A stretch of 64,000 nucleotides of DNA, from the NCBI GenBank assembly GCA_021772615.1, contig JAJFLQ010000104.1, positions 1 to 64,000 on the forward strand. The letters run 5' to 3'. A program made the position numbers and the translations under genes. Source of the DNA: Verrucomicrobiota bacterium. GTDB lineage: Bacteria; Verrucomicrobiota; Lentisphaeria; JABSQK01; JAJFLO01. Below are positions 26,913 to 35,648 of the stretch, piece after piece. Position 1 is the stretch's first letter. The number at the start of each line of letters is the position of its first letter. Below the pieces are notes generated by a model, which saw nothing but the letters and a program-made list of their open reading frames with translations, had not been told where the DNA came from and ran no database searches.

Positions 26913-26961
26913 GTGACAGGCGGTCGCCTGTCACCATGAGGATGTCGGGCGAAGCCCGACA
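26913..26961. repeat. Two adjacent perfect hairpins after the Tad operon
   Basis: GTGACAGGCG, GT, CGCCTGTCAC (26913-26934) and TGTCGGGC, GAA, GCCCGACA (26943-26961) lie 50-100 bases past the stop of the last Tad-operon gene. No T-run follows on the minus strand, so they may stabilise the mRNA 3' end rather than terminate. Confidence 0.7.
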
Positions 26962-27007
26962 GGCTCCTGGTGTGCCGAATGTCAACAGCCGATCTCGCTT
27001 TCGTCGC

Positions 27008-28717
27008 CTACAACACCATCGATCCCTTTCGTTTCGTCTTTTGTTGCATTTGTTCGCGCAGCTCACGCATGCGGAGCATTGCCCATTCACGTTCGCTGTT
27101 TTCCCAATCCAGCACCGCCACAGCCAGGATGTTGCGTAACACCGCGACGGCACGACCGTAGTCGCGTACCCGGATGTATTGCTGATATTTCGACCGATAG
27201 ATCCGGAATTGTTGACGCCGTTGTTGCAGACAGTCTTCGAGCTTCTCCGCGACACCGCCGGTCCAATCCGGCACATGTCTGGACTCGGCTATTGTGCGCA
27301 GGGCGGACCGGTACGCCGCGATCGCACCGGCGACATAACGATTGTCGCGGTGGCGGTTGTCGTAGTAGCGATCGCCGGCGGCGCGCTGGTCGTTCGCCGC
27401 CGCGGTCTGGGCCGCGATGTCGGGGATTGCTGTACCTGAGAGGTACGGACGATCGAAGAACGGCGTTTCGTAGTCGTTGTGCCAGGTCATATGGCCGATC
27501 AATTTTTGACATGAGGCCCTGGCGGATTCATCGTTGTACAGGCCGAGAATGGTAACCGATGCATCGCGGCTGAAGAAGAACTGTGCGAATCCTTTTGTCG
27601 AAGCCCGGGAAAACAGCGCGGTGACGGATGGGATGTTCCCGCGAAATTGCGTCTTGTCAACAGTGTTTATCTCGATACCGTCAGGCTCGATACCGTCAGG
27701 CTCGATGCCGGCAGCACGCAGCGCCGGAGCAACGTGATTTGCCACCGCATCACGGTCTGTCGCAAGGGCCCGATAGCGATTGGCCTCCGCGATGACGGAG
27801 TGTATGATGACCTGGGCGTTACGGTCGGGAGATTGAAGCACCGTTGCATCGGAATCGGGCGACAGGGTTTCCCATCCGGGCGGGACGGTGATCGTGCACA
27901 ACGATTTATGATCGACGTCACCGACGATGGTTGCGTCCGAGGCGTTTGTAGTCGCGGTTTGTGCGCCGTAGGTGCGATTCCAGACGACCTGTGTGGCGAT
28001 CGCGGTGATTGCGGTGGCCGTGACAAGGATAGCCGGCAAAAGAGTGTGAGATCGAGCCGGCCGGTGAGTTCTTGGTTCGGAGGTGGTTGCTGTGCCGAAG
28101 GAAGACGGAATGTCGTTGACGGTTGCGCGTGTATTCGGTTCGACGATGGGGTCGTGTGACAATGGTGTAAGTATGTCCGCAGCGTCGTCCGGCGAGATTT
28201 TAAGGCGGGACTTGAGTGAGTATGGCGGTCTCGGCGTCCGCGGCCGTCCGCCCTCCAGCGCCTGTGCTGGCGTGATCGCGCCCTGTTGTTCATTTCCTGG
28301 TGGAGGGCGAACGGCCTCGAGAGCCGTTATGCTTGAATCTATCGGACGGGGCGGTTCATCGGCCAGTGTGTGCGTTGCATCTGACGTGGCGAAATGGCCT
28401 GTACCGACCGTCGAATTGTCTACCATCACCAGGCGCACGTTGTGTCCCAGCAAGACCTGGTCGCCGTAGTGCAGGGGACACGTGCTCTCCACTCTGTCTC
28501 CGTTTACATACACGCCGTTCTTGCTGCCTGCATCATCAATCTCCAGCTCATTGGCGCTGCTCCGGGAGAAGCTGCAATGGAATCGCGATATACCTTTGTC
28601 GCGAATTACGACGTCGTTGTCGATGTTGCGCCCGATCCGAAGCGTTGTTTCCGGATTGAGTGGGATACACTCTCCCTTGCGTGAACCAGTCTCTATTCGA
28701 ATCGCCGCCGAAGCCAT
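27008..28717 (-). CDS. FHA-domain membrane protein, last gene of the Tad operon
   Basis: 569 residues from the ATG at 28717 (GGGGTG upstream). An N-terminal FHA domain is complete (residues about 8-85: LRIGRNIDNDV, ISRFHCSFS, DAGSKNGVYVNG, HYGDQVLLG), so phosphothreonine binding is expected. A Pro-rich linker, one transmembrane helix (about 223-245) and a PsbP/DUF1795-like region (VPPGWETLSPDSDATVLQ) follow, then a helical TPR-like C-terminus. It starts 13 bp after tadC. It may couple kinase signalling to the pilus base. Two sequence oddities lie inside it: an inverted hairpin-repeat pair encoding part of the linker (28242-28316) and a short tandem repeat (27671-27706). Confidence 0.8.
   Translation of the reverse strand: MASAAIRIETGSRKGECIPLNPETTLRIGRNIDNDVVIRDKGISRFHCSFSRSSANELEIDDAGSKNGVYVNGDRVESTCPLHYGDQVLLGHNVRLVMVDNSTVGTGHFATSDATHTLADEPPRPIDSSITALEAVRPPPGNEQQGAITPAQALEGGRPRTPRPPYSLKSRLKISPDDAADILTPLSHDPIVEPNTRATVNDIPSSFGTATTSEPRTHRPARSHTLLPAILVTATAITAIATQVVWNRTYGAQTATTNASDATIVGDVDHKSLCTITVPPGWETLSPDSDATVLQSPDRNAQVIIHSVIAEANRYRALATDRDAVANHVAPALRAAGIEPDGIEPDGIEINTVDKTQFRGNIPSVTALFSRASTKGFAQFFFSRDASVTILGLYNDESARASCQKLIGHMTWHNDYETPFFDRPYLSGTAIPDIAAQTAAANDQRAAGDRYYDNRHRDNRYVAGAIAAYRSALRTIAESRHVPDWTGGVAEKLEDCLQQRRQQFRIYRSKYQQYIRVRDYGRAVAVLRNILAVAVLDWENSEREWAMLRMRELREQMQQKTKRKGSMVL
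27671..27706. repeat. In-frame 15-bp tandem repeat
   Basis: CTCGATACCGTCAGG occurs twice in a row and then partially a third time; on the coding strand it gives GIEPD-GIEPD-GIE. The unit is a multiple of three, so copy changes keep the frame. Confidence 0.8.
28242..28316. repeat. Inverted TGGAGGG-type repeat pair inside a coding sequence
   Basis: GGCCGTCCGCCCTCCA (28242-28257) and TGGAGGGCGAACGGCC (28301-28316) are inverted copies with one mismatch. The same 16-mer occurs between genes at 33625 and, with changes, at 35577-35639. Here the pair codes for a Pro/Arg-rich linker (ALEGGRPRTPRPP), so a normally intergenic element has been captured in frame. Confidence 0.75.
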
Positions 28718-28730
28718 GGTGCACCCCATA

Positions 28731-29609
28731 TCAAAACGTTTTCAGTAAGTCTGCTATTATCGGACCGAGAATGACCAGAAAAATTCCCGGCATGATCAGG
28801 AGGATCACGGGCATTGTCATCTTGACGGTCGCCTTTTTGGCTTCCTCGCTCGCGGCAAGCAGGCGCTTACGGCGCAATTCCGCGGAGCTTTCCCGGAGTA
28901 TATCACTTACTCGGGTACCGAGGACGAGCGACTGCGACACCGCAGAGAGAACAGCCGTAGCCTCCGGCAGATCGATGCGCACGGCAATATTGTGCAGCGC
29001 CTGCGATGCGGGTATTCCGAGTTTGAGTTCGTGCTGGAAGCGGGACATTTCCTGGCGCACGGGTCCGGGTAAAAACAACGCGAGCAGCGCATCAGTCGCG
29101 GACCGTAGATCCAAACCTGCGTCCACGGCCACGGTGAGGATGTCCAGAGCATTCGGAAACTGCCTCCGAAACAGGTTCTGCCGAAGACGAGCTTTCTGGT
29201 TCAGCAGTACAATCGGCGTGGCATAGCCGCAAGCTGCGATGACGCCCATAACGATCGCTGCAAGCGCCGCCGGCAGCCGCGCGGTCACACCGGTCGACCA
29301 GAGCATTATCGGCAGCAGTGCGCCGGACGTCCATTGCAGGGCGTAGACCTCGGCGGCGTCGAGCCCGCCCATAAAGATGTAAGCCTTTAACAGCGACCTT
29401 CGAATTTCTTTCAGTTTATCCATCACCATGTGGTTCCCGGACGCGCGAATGATGTTCGCGGCCGGCGTCAGCAGCCAGATCAGCAGGCCGTGATGCCGTT
29501 CGCAGTCGTACTCGTCGAGCACAAATTGCCTGATCAACCACGCCGCAAATACATAGGCGACGTAGGCGATTGATACACCGGCACAGCATGTTATCAGGAG
29601 TAGTTTCAT
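28731..29609 (-). CDS. tadC: Tad pilus inner-membrane protein TadC
   Basis: 292 residues from the ATG at 29609, whose A is the last base of the tadB stop (TAATG), so translation is coupled. The protein has an N-terminal membrane helix, a helix pair in the middle (about 100-135) and two at the C-terminus (VKMTMPVILLIMPGIFLVIL), with the T2SSF motif region between (FPNALDILTVAVDAGLDLRS, LGTRVSDILRESSAELR). TadC and TadB form the inner-membrane platform on which the ATPase drives Flp pilus assembly. Length and topology are normal. Confidence 0.9.
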   Translation of the reverse strand: MKLLLITCCAGVSIAYVAYVFAAWLIRQFVLDEYDCERHHGLLIWLLTPAANIIRASGNHMVMDKLKEIRRSLLKAYIFMGGLDAAEVYALQWTSGALLPIMLWSTGVTARLPAALAAIVMGVIAACGYATPIVLLNQKARLRQNLFRRQFPNALDILTVAVDAGLDLRSATDALLALFLPGPVRQEMSRFQHELKLGIPASQALHNIAVRIDLPEATAVLSAVSQSLVLGTRVSDILRESSAELRRKRLLAASEEAKKATVKMTMPVILLIMPGIFLVILGPIIADLLKTF

Positions 29610-30475
29610 TAGTATTCGATGTTGAGAATGTTCTTGATCCACACATAGCTTATAACCTGCATGACAAACACGATGCAGACGATGCACTGGCCCAGTCCGG
29701 ACATAAGAAAGGGCACCATACTCTGCCGATTGATGATGGTGAGCAAAATAAGCAACAGGAATGGCAATATCGCCAGCACGACAGCCTGCAGTCGGCCCTC
29801 GCCGGTAAGCGAGCGTAATTCACGGTAAAACATGTACCGGCTGCGAATAAGTCGCGACACGTTGTCGAACACCTCAGTCACGTTGCCGCCGTACCGCAAG
29901 GCAATATCCGCGGATATCACGACCAACTTGACGTCGACGAGATTGTTGCGAACAGCCCAGTGGCGCAATGCGTCGCGCAGGCCGCTGCCCAGACGCAATT
30001 CCTGGTGTATCACCCCAAACTCGGCGGCCAGTGGTTTTGGCACCTTCGCAATGGCGCGCTGCATCGCCTGGTACAGAGTGAGACCCGCGCGCATGGAGTT
30101 GACGAGCAGGTCGAGCCCCTCCGGCAGCTGGCGATTGAGGCGTTCGAGTCGCCTTGCGGCCAGGATTCTCAGGATGATTCGCGGCAGGCAAAAGCCGGCG
30201 GCGGCGAGCGCCATCGCGGCGGACAGTTGCGACGCCAATGAGTCATCGGCGATCGCAAAGCCGGCGATAAATCCGAAGCCGGTGGCCAACAGGTTCAGCA
30301 CATAAAATCGTTGCGGATCCATCACGAAGAGGAAATTCTCGGACAACTGCGCGTTGATTGCTTTTACGGCACGATCGGTGTAGCTCGAATAACCGGTTGA
30401 ACTCACACGGATCACGAGATAGGCCATTATTGAAACACTCACAAACAAAGCGGCCAGGGGTAGGGGAGGCGGCAT
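29609..30475 (-). CDS. tadB: Tad pilus inner-membrane protein TadB
   Basis: 288 residues; ATG at 30475 two bases after the tadA stop, with GGGAG upstream. Membrane helices at the N-terminus (about 7-25), at about 65-110 and at the C-terminus, and a T2SSF domain (LPEGLDLLVNSMRAGLTLYQAM, LGSGLRDALRHWAVR, YGGNVTEVFDNVS). It is the partner of TadC in the pilus platform, and their stop and start codons overlap. Confidence 0.9.
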   Translation of the reverse strand: MPPPLPLAALFVSVSIMAYLVIRVSSTGYSSYTDRAVKAINAQLSENFLFVMDPQRFYVLNLLATGFGFIAGFAIADDSLASQLSAAMALAAAGFCLPRIILRILAARRLERLNRQLPEGLDLLVNSMRAGLTLYQAMQRAIAKVPKPLAAEFGVIHQELRLGSGLRDALRHWAVRNNLVDVKLVVISADIALRYGGNVTEVFDNVSRLIRSRYMFYRELRSLTGEGRLQAVVLAILPFLLLILLTIINRQSMVPFLMSGLGQCIVCIVFVMQVISYVWIKNILNIEY

Positions 30476-30477
30476 GG

Positions 30478-32184
30478 TCAGGATCTCCCGGTGGTGTGGT
30501 GCATGGCCGACACCGATTGTGTGGTGTTACCAAAGCAGGATAGGTCGTATTCGATACCGCGAACGCGAAAATCGTCGACGCAACCCGGCGCATTTTCGGC
30601 GATGTGTCGGCCGGTCACCCGCATGACGCCGCCAACACATTCGGTGTGATCGATATGGTACGCGAATATCGTGCGCAGTGACGGCGCGCCGTTGTTGAAT
30701 TCAACCAACTCGCTGATACGTGTCACTTTGCGCGTTCCATCCGCCAACCGCGACTGTTGCACGATGATATCGATGGCCGCCGAGATCTGGCTCTTTATCG
30801 CTGTCAACGGCAGGTCCATGCCGGACATCAGCACCAATGTCTCCAGGCGATACACGGCGTCTTCGGGGGAATTCGCATGGACAGTCGTCATCGAGCCGTC
30901 GTGACCGGTATTCATGGCCTGGAGCATGTCCAGGGCCTCCCCCCCGCGGCACTCGCCGACAACGATCCGATCAGGGCGGTGCCGCAACGAGTGCCGAAGT
31001 GCATCGCGCACGCCGATTTCGCCTTTGTTCTCAATGTTCGGAGGACGAGTCTCGAAGCGAAGTACATGCTCCTGCTGCAGTTGCAATTCCAGCGCGTCCT
31101 CGATCGTGATGATTCTTTCCTTGTTCCCGATGAACCCCGACAGTGCATTGAGCAGACTGGTCTTTCCGCTTCCCGTGCCGCCGCTGATGAGAATGTTTTT
31201 CTTGGCGGTGATACAGGCCTTGAGAAAGTCGCTCATCTCCACTGTCATGCTGTTGTAGCGGTGGATCAGGGTATGGAGATCGATCGGATGCTTGCCGAAC
31301 TTCCGGATCGTCAGCGCGGGACCGTCGGGCGACACCGGGGGGATGGCCGCGCTGATGCGTGATCCGTCCTTGAGTCGTCCGTCGACCATCGGTGACGCCT
31401 CGTCGATGCGACGGCCGAGTGGGGCAACGATGCGTTCAATCACGGTGCGCAGCCTGTCGTCATCGGGAAATCGCAGGTCCGTTCGCTCCAGTATCCCATC
31501 GCGCTCGACAAATATCGTATCATGCCCGAGCACCATGATCTCCGTGACCGTGTCGTCGTCGAGCAGATATTCCAGCGGCCCCAGGCCGAGCGTATCGTGG
31601 AGGATTTCGGTGGCGACCGCTGTTGCCTCTTCCTCGGTCAGGCTTTTGAGAACGTCGAGGTCCTTATTCCTTTCCGAGATCAAGACCAGTAAACCGCGGA
31701 CCTTGGCATTGAGCTGGTCGTCCGTGAGGTTGTCATGTTGCAGGTGTCGGAAGTCGATGCGCGCGTACAACTCAGCCGTCAGAAATGTCTTGGCCGCCCG
31801 CATCAACCCCTGGCGATCATGTTCACACTCGTTGTTATTCGTGTCGCCGCTGCTTTCCCCGGTTGTTGGAGCGTTGACCTGGGCGGTGCAATGAACATCA
31901 CCGAAAGCGACATCAACGACCGTGGCATCTGATATACAGACCCGTTCAATTGCTTCTCCGCTTGTGTAGGTTCCCGTAGAGGTATTTTTGTCTTCCAGCC
32001 ACCAGCCACCGCGCGCGAAAGAAATAACCGCATGCGTATCCGCAACGCTCATGTCGTTCAGTACGATATCGTTGTCTTCCGTCCGTCCGATCGACACGTT
32101 GTTGTCGCGACCGGCGACGAGCAGGACCGCGTCGTCGTTGTCGAACAGAATAAAAAGATCACCGGCTGTGTGCATATTATTCAT
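30478..32184 (-). CDS. tadA: Tad pilus assembly ATPase with N-terminal FHA domain
   Basis: 568 residues. ATG at 32184 has GGGGAG seven bases upstream and overlaps the end of the secretin gene by 8 bp. Residues about 8-100 form an FHA domain (VSIGRTEDNDIVLND, VADTHAVISF, DKNTSTGTYTSG), an addition to the usual CpaF/TadA layout. The rest is a standard secretion ATPase: LGPLEYLLDDDTVTEIMV, Walker A GGTGSGKTS (about 333), Asp box ITIEDALELQL, His box region. It is the motor for Flp pilus assembly. The FHA serine of the canonical GR..S..H core is replaced (VADTH), so phosphothreonine binding is less certain than in the other FHA proteins here. Confidence 0.93.
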   Translation of the reverse strand: MNNMHTAGDLFILFDNDDAVLLVAGRDNNVSIGRTEDNDIVLNDMSVADTHAVISFARGGWWLEDKNTSTGTYTSGEAIERVCISDATVVDVAFGDVHCTAQVNAPTTGESSGDTNNNECEHDRQGLMRAAKTFLTAELYARIDFRHLQHDNLTDDQLNAKVRGLLVLISERNKDLDVLKSLTEEEATAVATEILHDTLGLGPLEYLLDDDTVTEIMVLGHDTIFVERDGILERTDLRFPDDDRLRTVIERIVAPLGRRIDEASPMVDGRLKDGSRISAAIPPVSPDGPALTIRKFGKHPIDLHTLIHRYNSMTVEMSDFLKACITAKKNILISGGTGSGKTSLLNALSGFIGNKERIITIEDALELQLQQEHVLRFETRPPNIENKGEIGVRDALRHSLRHRPDRIVVGECRGGEALDMLQAMNTGHDGSMTTVHANSPEDAVYRLETLVLMSGMDLPLTAIKSQISAAIDIIVQQSRLADGTRKVTRISELVEFNNGAPSLRTIFAYHIDHTECVGGVMRVTGRHIAENAPGCVDDFRVRGIEYDLSCFGNTTQSVSAMHHTTGRS

Positions 32185-33559
32185 TGCGATCTCCCCTTTT
32201 TCCGAGACTCTTTTTCAATGCGTCCCGGCGTGCCTCCACGCGGGCGCCGCGGCGATTCTTCCAGTCGACCGTCACGATCACCAATGCCTCCTGAGCATCC
32301 TTGTTTTTTTGCCAGTTCTGAAATAGCACACCCAATGCCGGGATCTCGCCGAGTATGGGCACATGCTGCTTTGCTACCTTTTCGAAGACGCGGTTGAGGC
32401 CGCTGAGAATGATGCTGTCGCCGGGGGAGACCGTGTAGTTGGATGCCGTCGAGTATTTGCTCAGATTCAACGGTGCGTCACCGCTGGTTCCGGCGACCGG
32501 TATGCTGAGTTCGAGATTTATCTGAACATCGAGCAGACTGCGGTTGAGCACGGCGGGCACGGTCACAACCTTGAATCCGTAGTCGATTTCCTGCACGTCG
32601 GAGAATTGCGGCCCCTGCACCGGCAGATAGATCGTGCCGCCGTTGTGAAAGGCGCATTGATTCCCGTTCTTCGCTGCCATGTCCGCTGTGAATGCCGTAC
32701 TGGCAGCGCCTTCCTGCATCAGTGTATTGAGTTGAGCGCGGAATGAACTTGTTACCGCAGCGCTCCACATGCCTGACGTACCGCCCGAGGCCTCCGTGAA
32801 ATCTGCCTGAATGACGCCGGAGTCTAGCACGAAATTCTCCAGCTTGACGCCGAGATCGCGTGCCTTGGTCTTGCTGATGTCGATGAATTCGACGGTGACG
32901 ATGAGGTTGTTCTTGTTCAGATACAGGCCGTCGAGGTTTACTTTGACGCCGTACGGATCGGCCAGCGACGTGACCGCGTCCACGACGCCTTTATAGACCT
33001 CCGCGTCGAAGACTTCGCCGCGCAGCGTCACGGTGTGTCCGATATTGGCGACCTCGATGCCCTGCAGACCGTGTTGCTGGAGGACGGTATCGATACGTTG
33101 GTCGAGATCCGTGGTCCGAACCTTGACCGTGTTCAGTATGCGATCGCTGAGTATGGTCGCACGTTCTACGGCGAGAAGATCGGTCTTATTCGGCACGAAT
33201 CCCGACAACACGACATAATCGCCGCTGAGCTGCGGTGACACCGAGGGAAAACTCTCCAGCAGCGCGAGCAGCGTGTTCCAAAAGCGCGGGATGACGCATA
33301 CGCTGAAGGTCGACTCCCTATTCGCGGCGTCGCGGCACCAGATTTTGGATTTACCGAAGCGAATGGTCTTTATAAGGAACTGTTCCGAGCTTCCGGACGT
33401 ACCCGCTTCCACAATGCCGGCATCCTCGACAACGACTTTTTCGATTCCGGGCACCGTCAGAATTCCGGTCGTCCCCTCAAGCAATTCGACATGTTCGATC
33501 GTGCCCGCATAAGCGGCATGGAGTGCGAAGAAGATGAACAGGATCAGGGGCCGGGACAT
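32177..33559 (-). CDS. cpaC: Tad pilus outer-membrane secretin (CpaC/RcpA)
   Basis: 460 residues from the ATG at 33559, which starts a clear signal peptide (MSRPLILFIFFALHAAYAG); the frame is open upstream through a hairpin repeat but that part is not a plausible N-terminus. Domains: an N-terminal pilus/BON-like region (LSGDYVVLSGFVPNKTDLL, IEVANIGHTVTLRGEVFDAEV) and a secretin domain (NLIVTVEFIDISKTKARDLGV, late NYTVSPGDSIILSGL and HVPILGEIPALGVLF). It forms the outer-membrane gate for the Flp pilus. Confidence 0.92.
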   Translation of the reverse strand: MSRPLILFIFFALHAAYAGTIEHVELLEGTTGILTVPGIEKVVVEDAGIVEAGTSGSSEQFLIKTIRFGKSKIWCRDAANRESTFSVCVIPRFWNTLLALLESFPSVSPQLSGDYVVLSGFVPNKTDLLAVERATILSDRILNTVKVRTTDLDQRIDTVLQQHGLQGIEVANIGHTVTLRGEVFDAEVYKGVVDAVTSLADPYGVKVNLDGLYLNKNNLIVTVEFIDISKTKARDLGVKLENFVLDSGVIQADFTEASGGTSGMWSAAVTSSFRAQLNTLMQEGAASTAFTADMAAKNGNQCAFHNGGTIYLPVQGPQFSDVQEIDYGFKVVTVPAVLNRSLLDVQINLELSIPVAGTSGDAPLNLSKYSTASNYTVSPGDSIILSGLNRVFEKVAKQHVPILGEIPALGVLFQNWQKNKDAQEALVIVTVDWKNRRGARVEARRDALKKSLGKRGDRNE

Positions 33560-33611
33560 CCGTGCGGAGCTTATCTGAAGGGCGAGCGTCCCCTGGAACC
33601 GTTGTAATTTT

Positions 33612-33641
33612 TCTCGGGGGCCGAGGCCGTCCGCCCTCCAG
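33612..33641. repeat. TGGAGGG-type repeat, single copy
   Basis: GGCCGTCCGCCCTCCA at 33625-33640 is identical to the copy inside the FHA gene at 28242. It lies in the cpaB-cpaC gap. Confidence 0.75.
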
Positions 33642-33721
33642 GTTGTGATGTGTCTGTTCATGTTGTCGTTCCTTTCCGGTAGTCCGCTGTCGTTAATGCT
33701 GCAATCGCCGGCTCATCCGCA

Positions 33722-34672
33722 TCAGTTGTCCGGGTTTACCACCCATTCGTGTCGTACTTTATTGCCGTCATACACCGTGAATCCGGCTTTCTTTGCGTGG
33801 TCGAGACTGCTGATCATCGATGTAAAGGTCTTGTGTGTGACTTCGGTATTGACCGGGTCGTCGATCCGGTGCCCGGCGTCCGGATTGCGGAGGGTAAAGG
33901 ACAGTGAACCGAACTGGCGTGCGTGCGTGAGAAGAACCGCCTCTTCCGGCGTGACTTCGAGCGTGACCGACGCATAACCGCCGCGCTGCTGATGGGCCTG
34001 TTGAAATGTCGGCGGTCTGAATTCGGCGCCTGCAGCCAGCACGACAATGTCCTGCATGAGCAACACGGTGACGGGAGTCGGTGTTTCCTCCGACGTCTTT
34101 TTCGACGGTTTCGGATCGTCGATGTCAAGGTATGATCGCAAGTCCCTGGCGACGATTGTCGGCAGAACGAGGTTACTGGGGTCGACGGTGGCAATGACAT
34201 CGATGCGATCGCCCGCGACGATGTTCGAACTCAATCCGGTGACGCCGTCCACAGGTATGGTGATCGCGCGGCGTTCCGCTGTGATCGTCCGCGACAGCGT
34301 TTCGATCGCATCTTTTTCGAGATCGACCCATAACAGCGGGTCGCCGGCTTCGAGCGGTCGGTTCACCTGTCGCCCGACAACGGACAGAAAGACCTCCTCA
34401 GCCTCGTTCCGGCTCGCCGGCGAGTCGCCGGCGGCGACGCTGACCTGCACCCTGTTGGTGTGGCGCAGCGGCACCTCTCGGGTTTCGAGCATGTCGCGGA
34501 AGATCTCCTGCCCCGGTTCGATCGCTTGCGCCGCCACAACGAGAAATACGGTTTCTTCGATTACGGGTGCTGTCCTGGCCTTCACGTAGCGATTTATGCC
34601 GACAATTCCCAACAGTCCCATGACGACGGCAACGGCTACCGGTACAATTTCCTTCTTAACGGTCTGTTTCAT
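33722..34672 (-). CDS. cpaB: Flp pilus assembly protein CpaB (RcpC)
   Basis: 316 residues; AAGGAA lies upstream of the ATG at 34672. One N-terminal membrane helix (about 9-27), an SAF domain (AAQAIEPGQEIFRDMLETREVP, ending QVNRPLEAGDPLLWVDLE) and the RcpC C-terminal domain (ITIPVDGVTGLSSNIVAGDRID, VTLEVTPEEAVLLTHA). It is a periplasmic Tad component acting with the secretin. Family length is normal. Confidence 0.92.
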   Translation of the reverse strand: MKQTVKKEIVPVAVAVVMGLLGIVGINRYVKARTAPVIEETVFLVVAAQAIEPGQEIFRDMLETREVPLRHTNRVQVSVAAGDSPASRNEAEEVFLSVVGRQVNRPLEAGDPLLWVDLEKDAIETLSRTITAERRAITIPVDGVTGLSSNIVAGDRIDVIATVDPSNLVLPTIVARDLRSYLDIDDPKPSKKTSEETPTPVTVLLMQDIVVLAAGAEFRPPTFQQAHQQRGGYASVTLEVTPEEAVLLTHARQFGSLSFTLRNPDAGHRIDDPVNTEVTHKTFTSMISSLDHAKKAGFTVYDGNKVRHEWVVNPDN

Positions 34673-34809
34673 TTCGATCGTATTCCTTCCGTGTTAAATG
34701 CGAGTTCGTGTCGTGCGACACACAATGCTGGATGCGAATCGCACTGCCGGGTGGTGACCCGACAGTACGATCGCATGCCCATGCGTCTCGATCGCGCGGC
34801 GTGCCGGTA

Positions 34810-35055
34810 TCAGCTTCCGTTAATCGACTTGCTCAGCGAATTCGTCGCCGCGGTGTCAAGGACCGAGCCGATATTCGTCCATAGGCCTTCGAGCTTGCCA
34901 CTGAATGTCACAACCATGGTGGTCAGCGCGATTGCGACGAGGGCGGTCAGCAGGGCGTATTCGACGAATGTGGCTCCGGAATCGCCGGCGATCTTGCGAA
35001 CGCCGTTTCGGATGTAACTGCGAATGATGAATGTGTGTTGTGTTAGAAGTGTCAT
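34810..35055 (-). CDS. flp: Flp-type major pilin
   Basis: 81 residues; GGAGG seven bases before the ATG. A basic leader of 28 residues ends at Gly, followed by ATFVEYALLTALVAIALTT: the Flp cleavage site with Glu and Tyr at positions 5 and 6 and a hydrophobic helix. The leader is longer than usual. It must be cut by a TadV/CpaA-type peptidase, which is not encoded in this window. First gene of the Tad operon. Confidence 0.93.
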   Translation of the reverse strand: MTLLTQHTFIIRSYIRNGVRKIAGDSGATFVEYALLTALVAIALTTMVVTFSGKLEGLWTNIGSVLDTAATNSLSKSINGS

Positions 35056-35419
35056 TTTGGTACCTCCGCTGGGATGTGAATGTTGATTTTTCTATAGGTG
35101 GTCGTCCGCGATACGCGAACGTCGCGCTTCAGGTCTTGTATTGCGTATGCGTGTTTGGCGATGTTGGCTGCACCTCCTTTCGTTGTGGTTGGTGTGGTGT
35201 GTGATCGTCATGCCTGGTATGTAGCGAATTGGTTTCCGAAGATTCATGAAGTTGTCTTAACTGTCTTTTTGATAGTGGTTTATGTGATTGCTCGGAAGTG
35301 ATTGGCGGCAAGGCCTGCGGGGAATGTTAGTGAATCCTGAACGCGGCATTCAGAAATTGAACGGGCACATGGTAAATGTCGTTGGGCCATTTCCCGAGGA
35401 CATGGACGTGCGACTCTCG

Positions 35420-35445
35420 TTGGAGTTCACAGTTTCAGATGTGGC
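35420..35445 (+). repeat. GGAGTTCAC-type hairpin repeat
   Basis: TTGGAGTTCAC head with an imperfect stem (CACAGT, TTC, AGATGTG). Same family as 24410, 49378 and 51694. Confidence 0.65.
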
Positions 35446-35576
35446 ATTTCCAGCGTCTTGCCGGCGCAACGGACACGGTGACTGTGAGCGCCAACGAAGG
35501 GCTTAACTCAACGGCGTTGGATCTGTTAGAAACGTGTCTCGGGGGGCACCGCGTGTATCCGGGGGGTAGATCCAGT

Positions 35577-35639
35577 GAGGGCGGACGGCCTCGGCCGCCG
35601 ATACGTAGCGGCACGGCTCGCGAGGCCGCTCGCCCTCCA
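35577..35639. repeat. Inverted pair of TGGAGGG-type repeats
   Basis: GAGGGCGGACGGCCTCG (from 35577) and its near-complement CGAGGCCGCTCGCCCTC (to about 35637) enclose about 30 bases, like bacterial REP/BIME pairs. It lies just beyond the rpoN stop. Confidence 0.75.
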
Positions 35640-35648
35640 CATGTGCGG

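Larger units (their letters stand above)
35056..35648. other. Intergenic region between rpoN and flp
   Basis: 590 bp containing a GGAGTTCAC-type hairpin (35420-35445) and an inverted pair of TGGAGGG-type repeats (35577-35639). A 67-codon GTG frame on the plus strand (35098-35301) with two hydrophobic stretches has no ribosome site. The promoter of the Tad operon should lie here. Confidence 0.5.

Noticed and set aside
33560..33661. 34-codon N-terminal extension of the secretin
   Set aside because: It runs through a hairpin repeat and hides a perfect signal peptide starting at 33559.
35213..35237. Possible -24/-12 promoter for the Tad operon on the minus strand
   Set aside because: The GG and GC spacing is right, but the flanking bases (CGGAAA ... 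TCGCT) match the consensus poorly.
35098..35301. 67-codon GTG frame with two hydrophobic stretches on the plus strand
   Set aside because: No ribosome site, overlaps the upstream region of the Tad operon, and its composition could arise by chance in GT-rich DNA.
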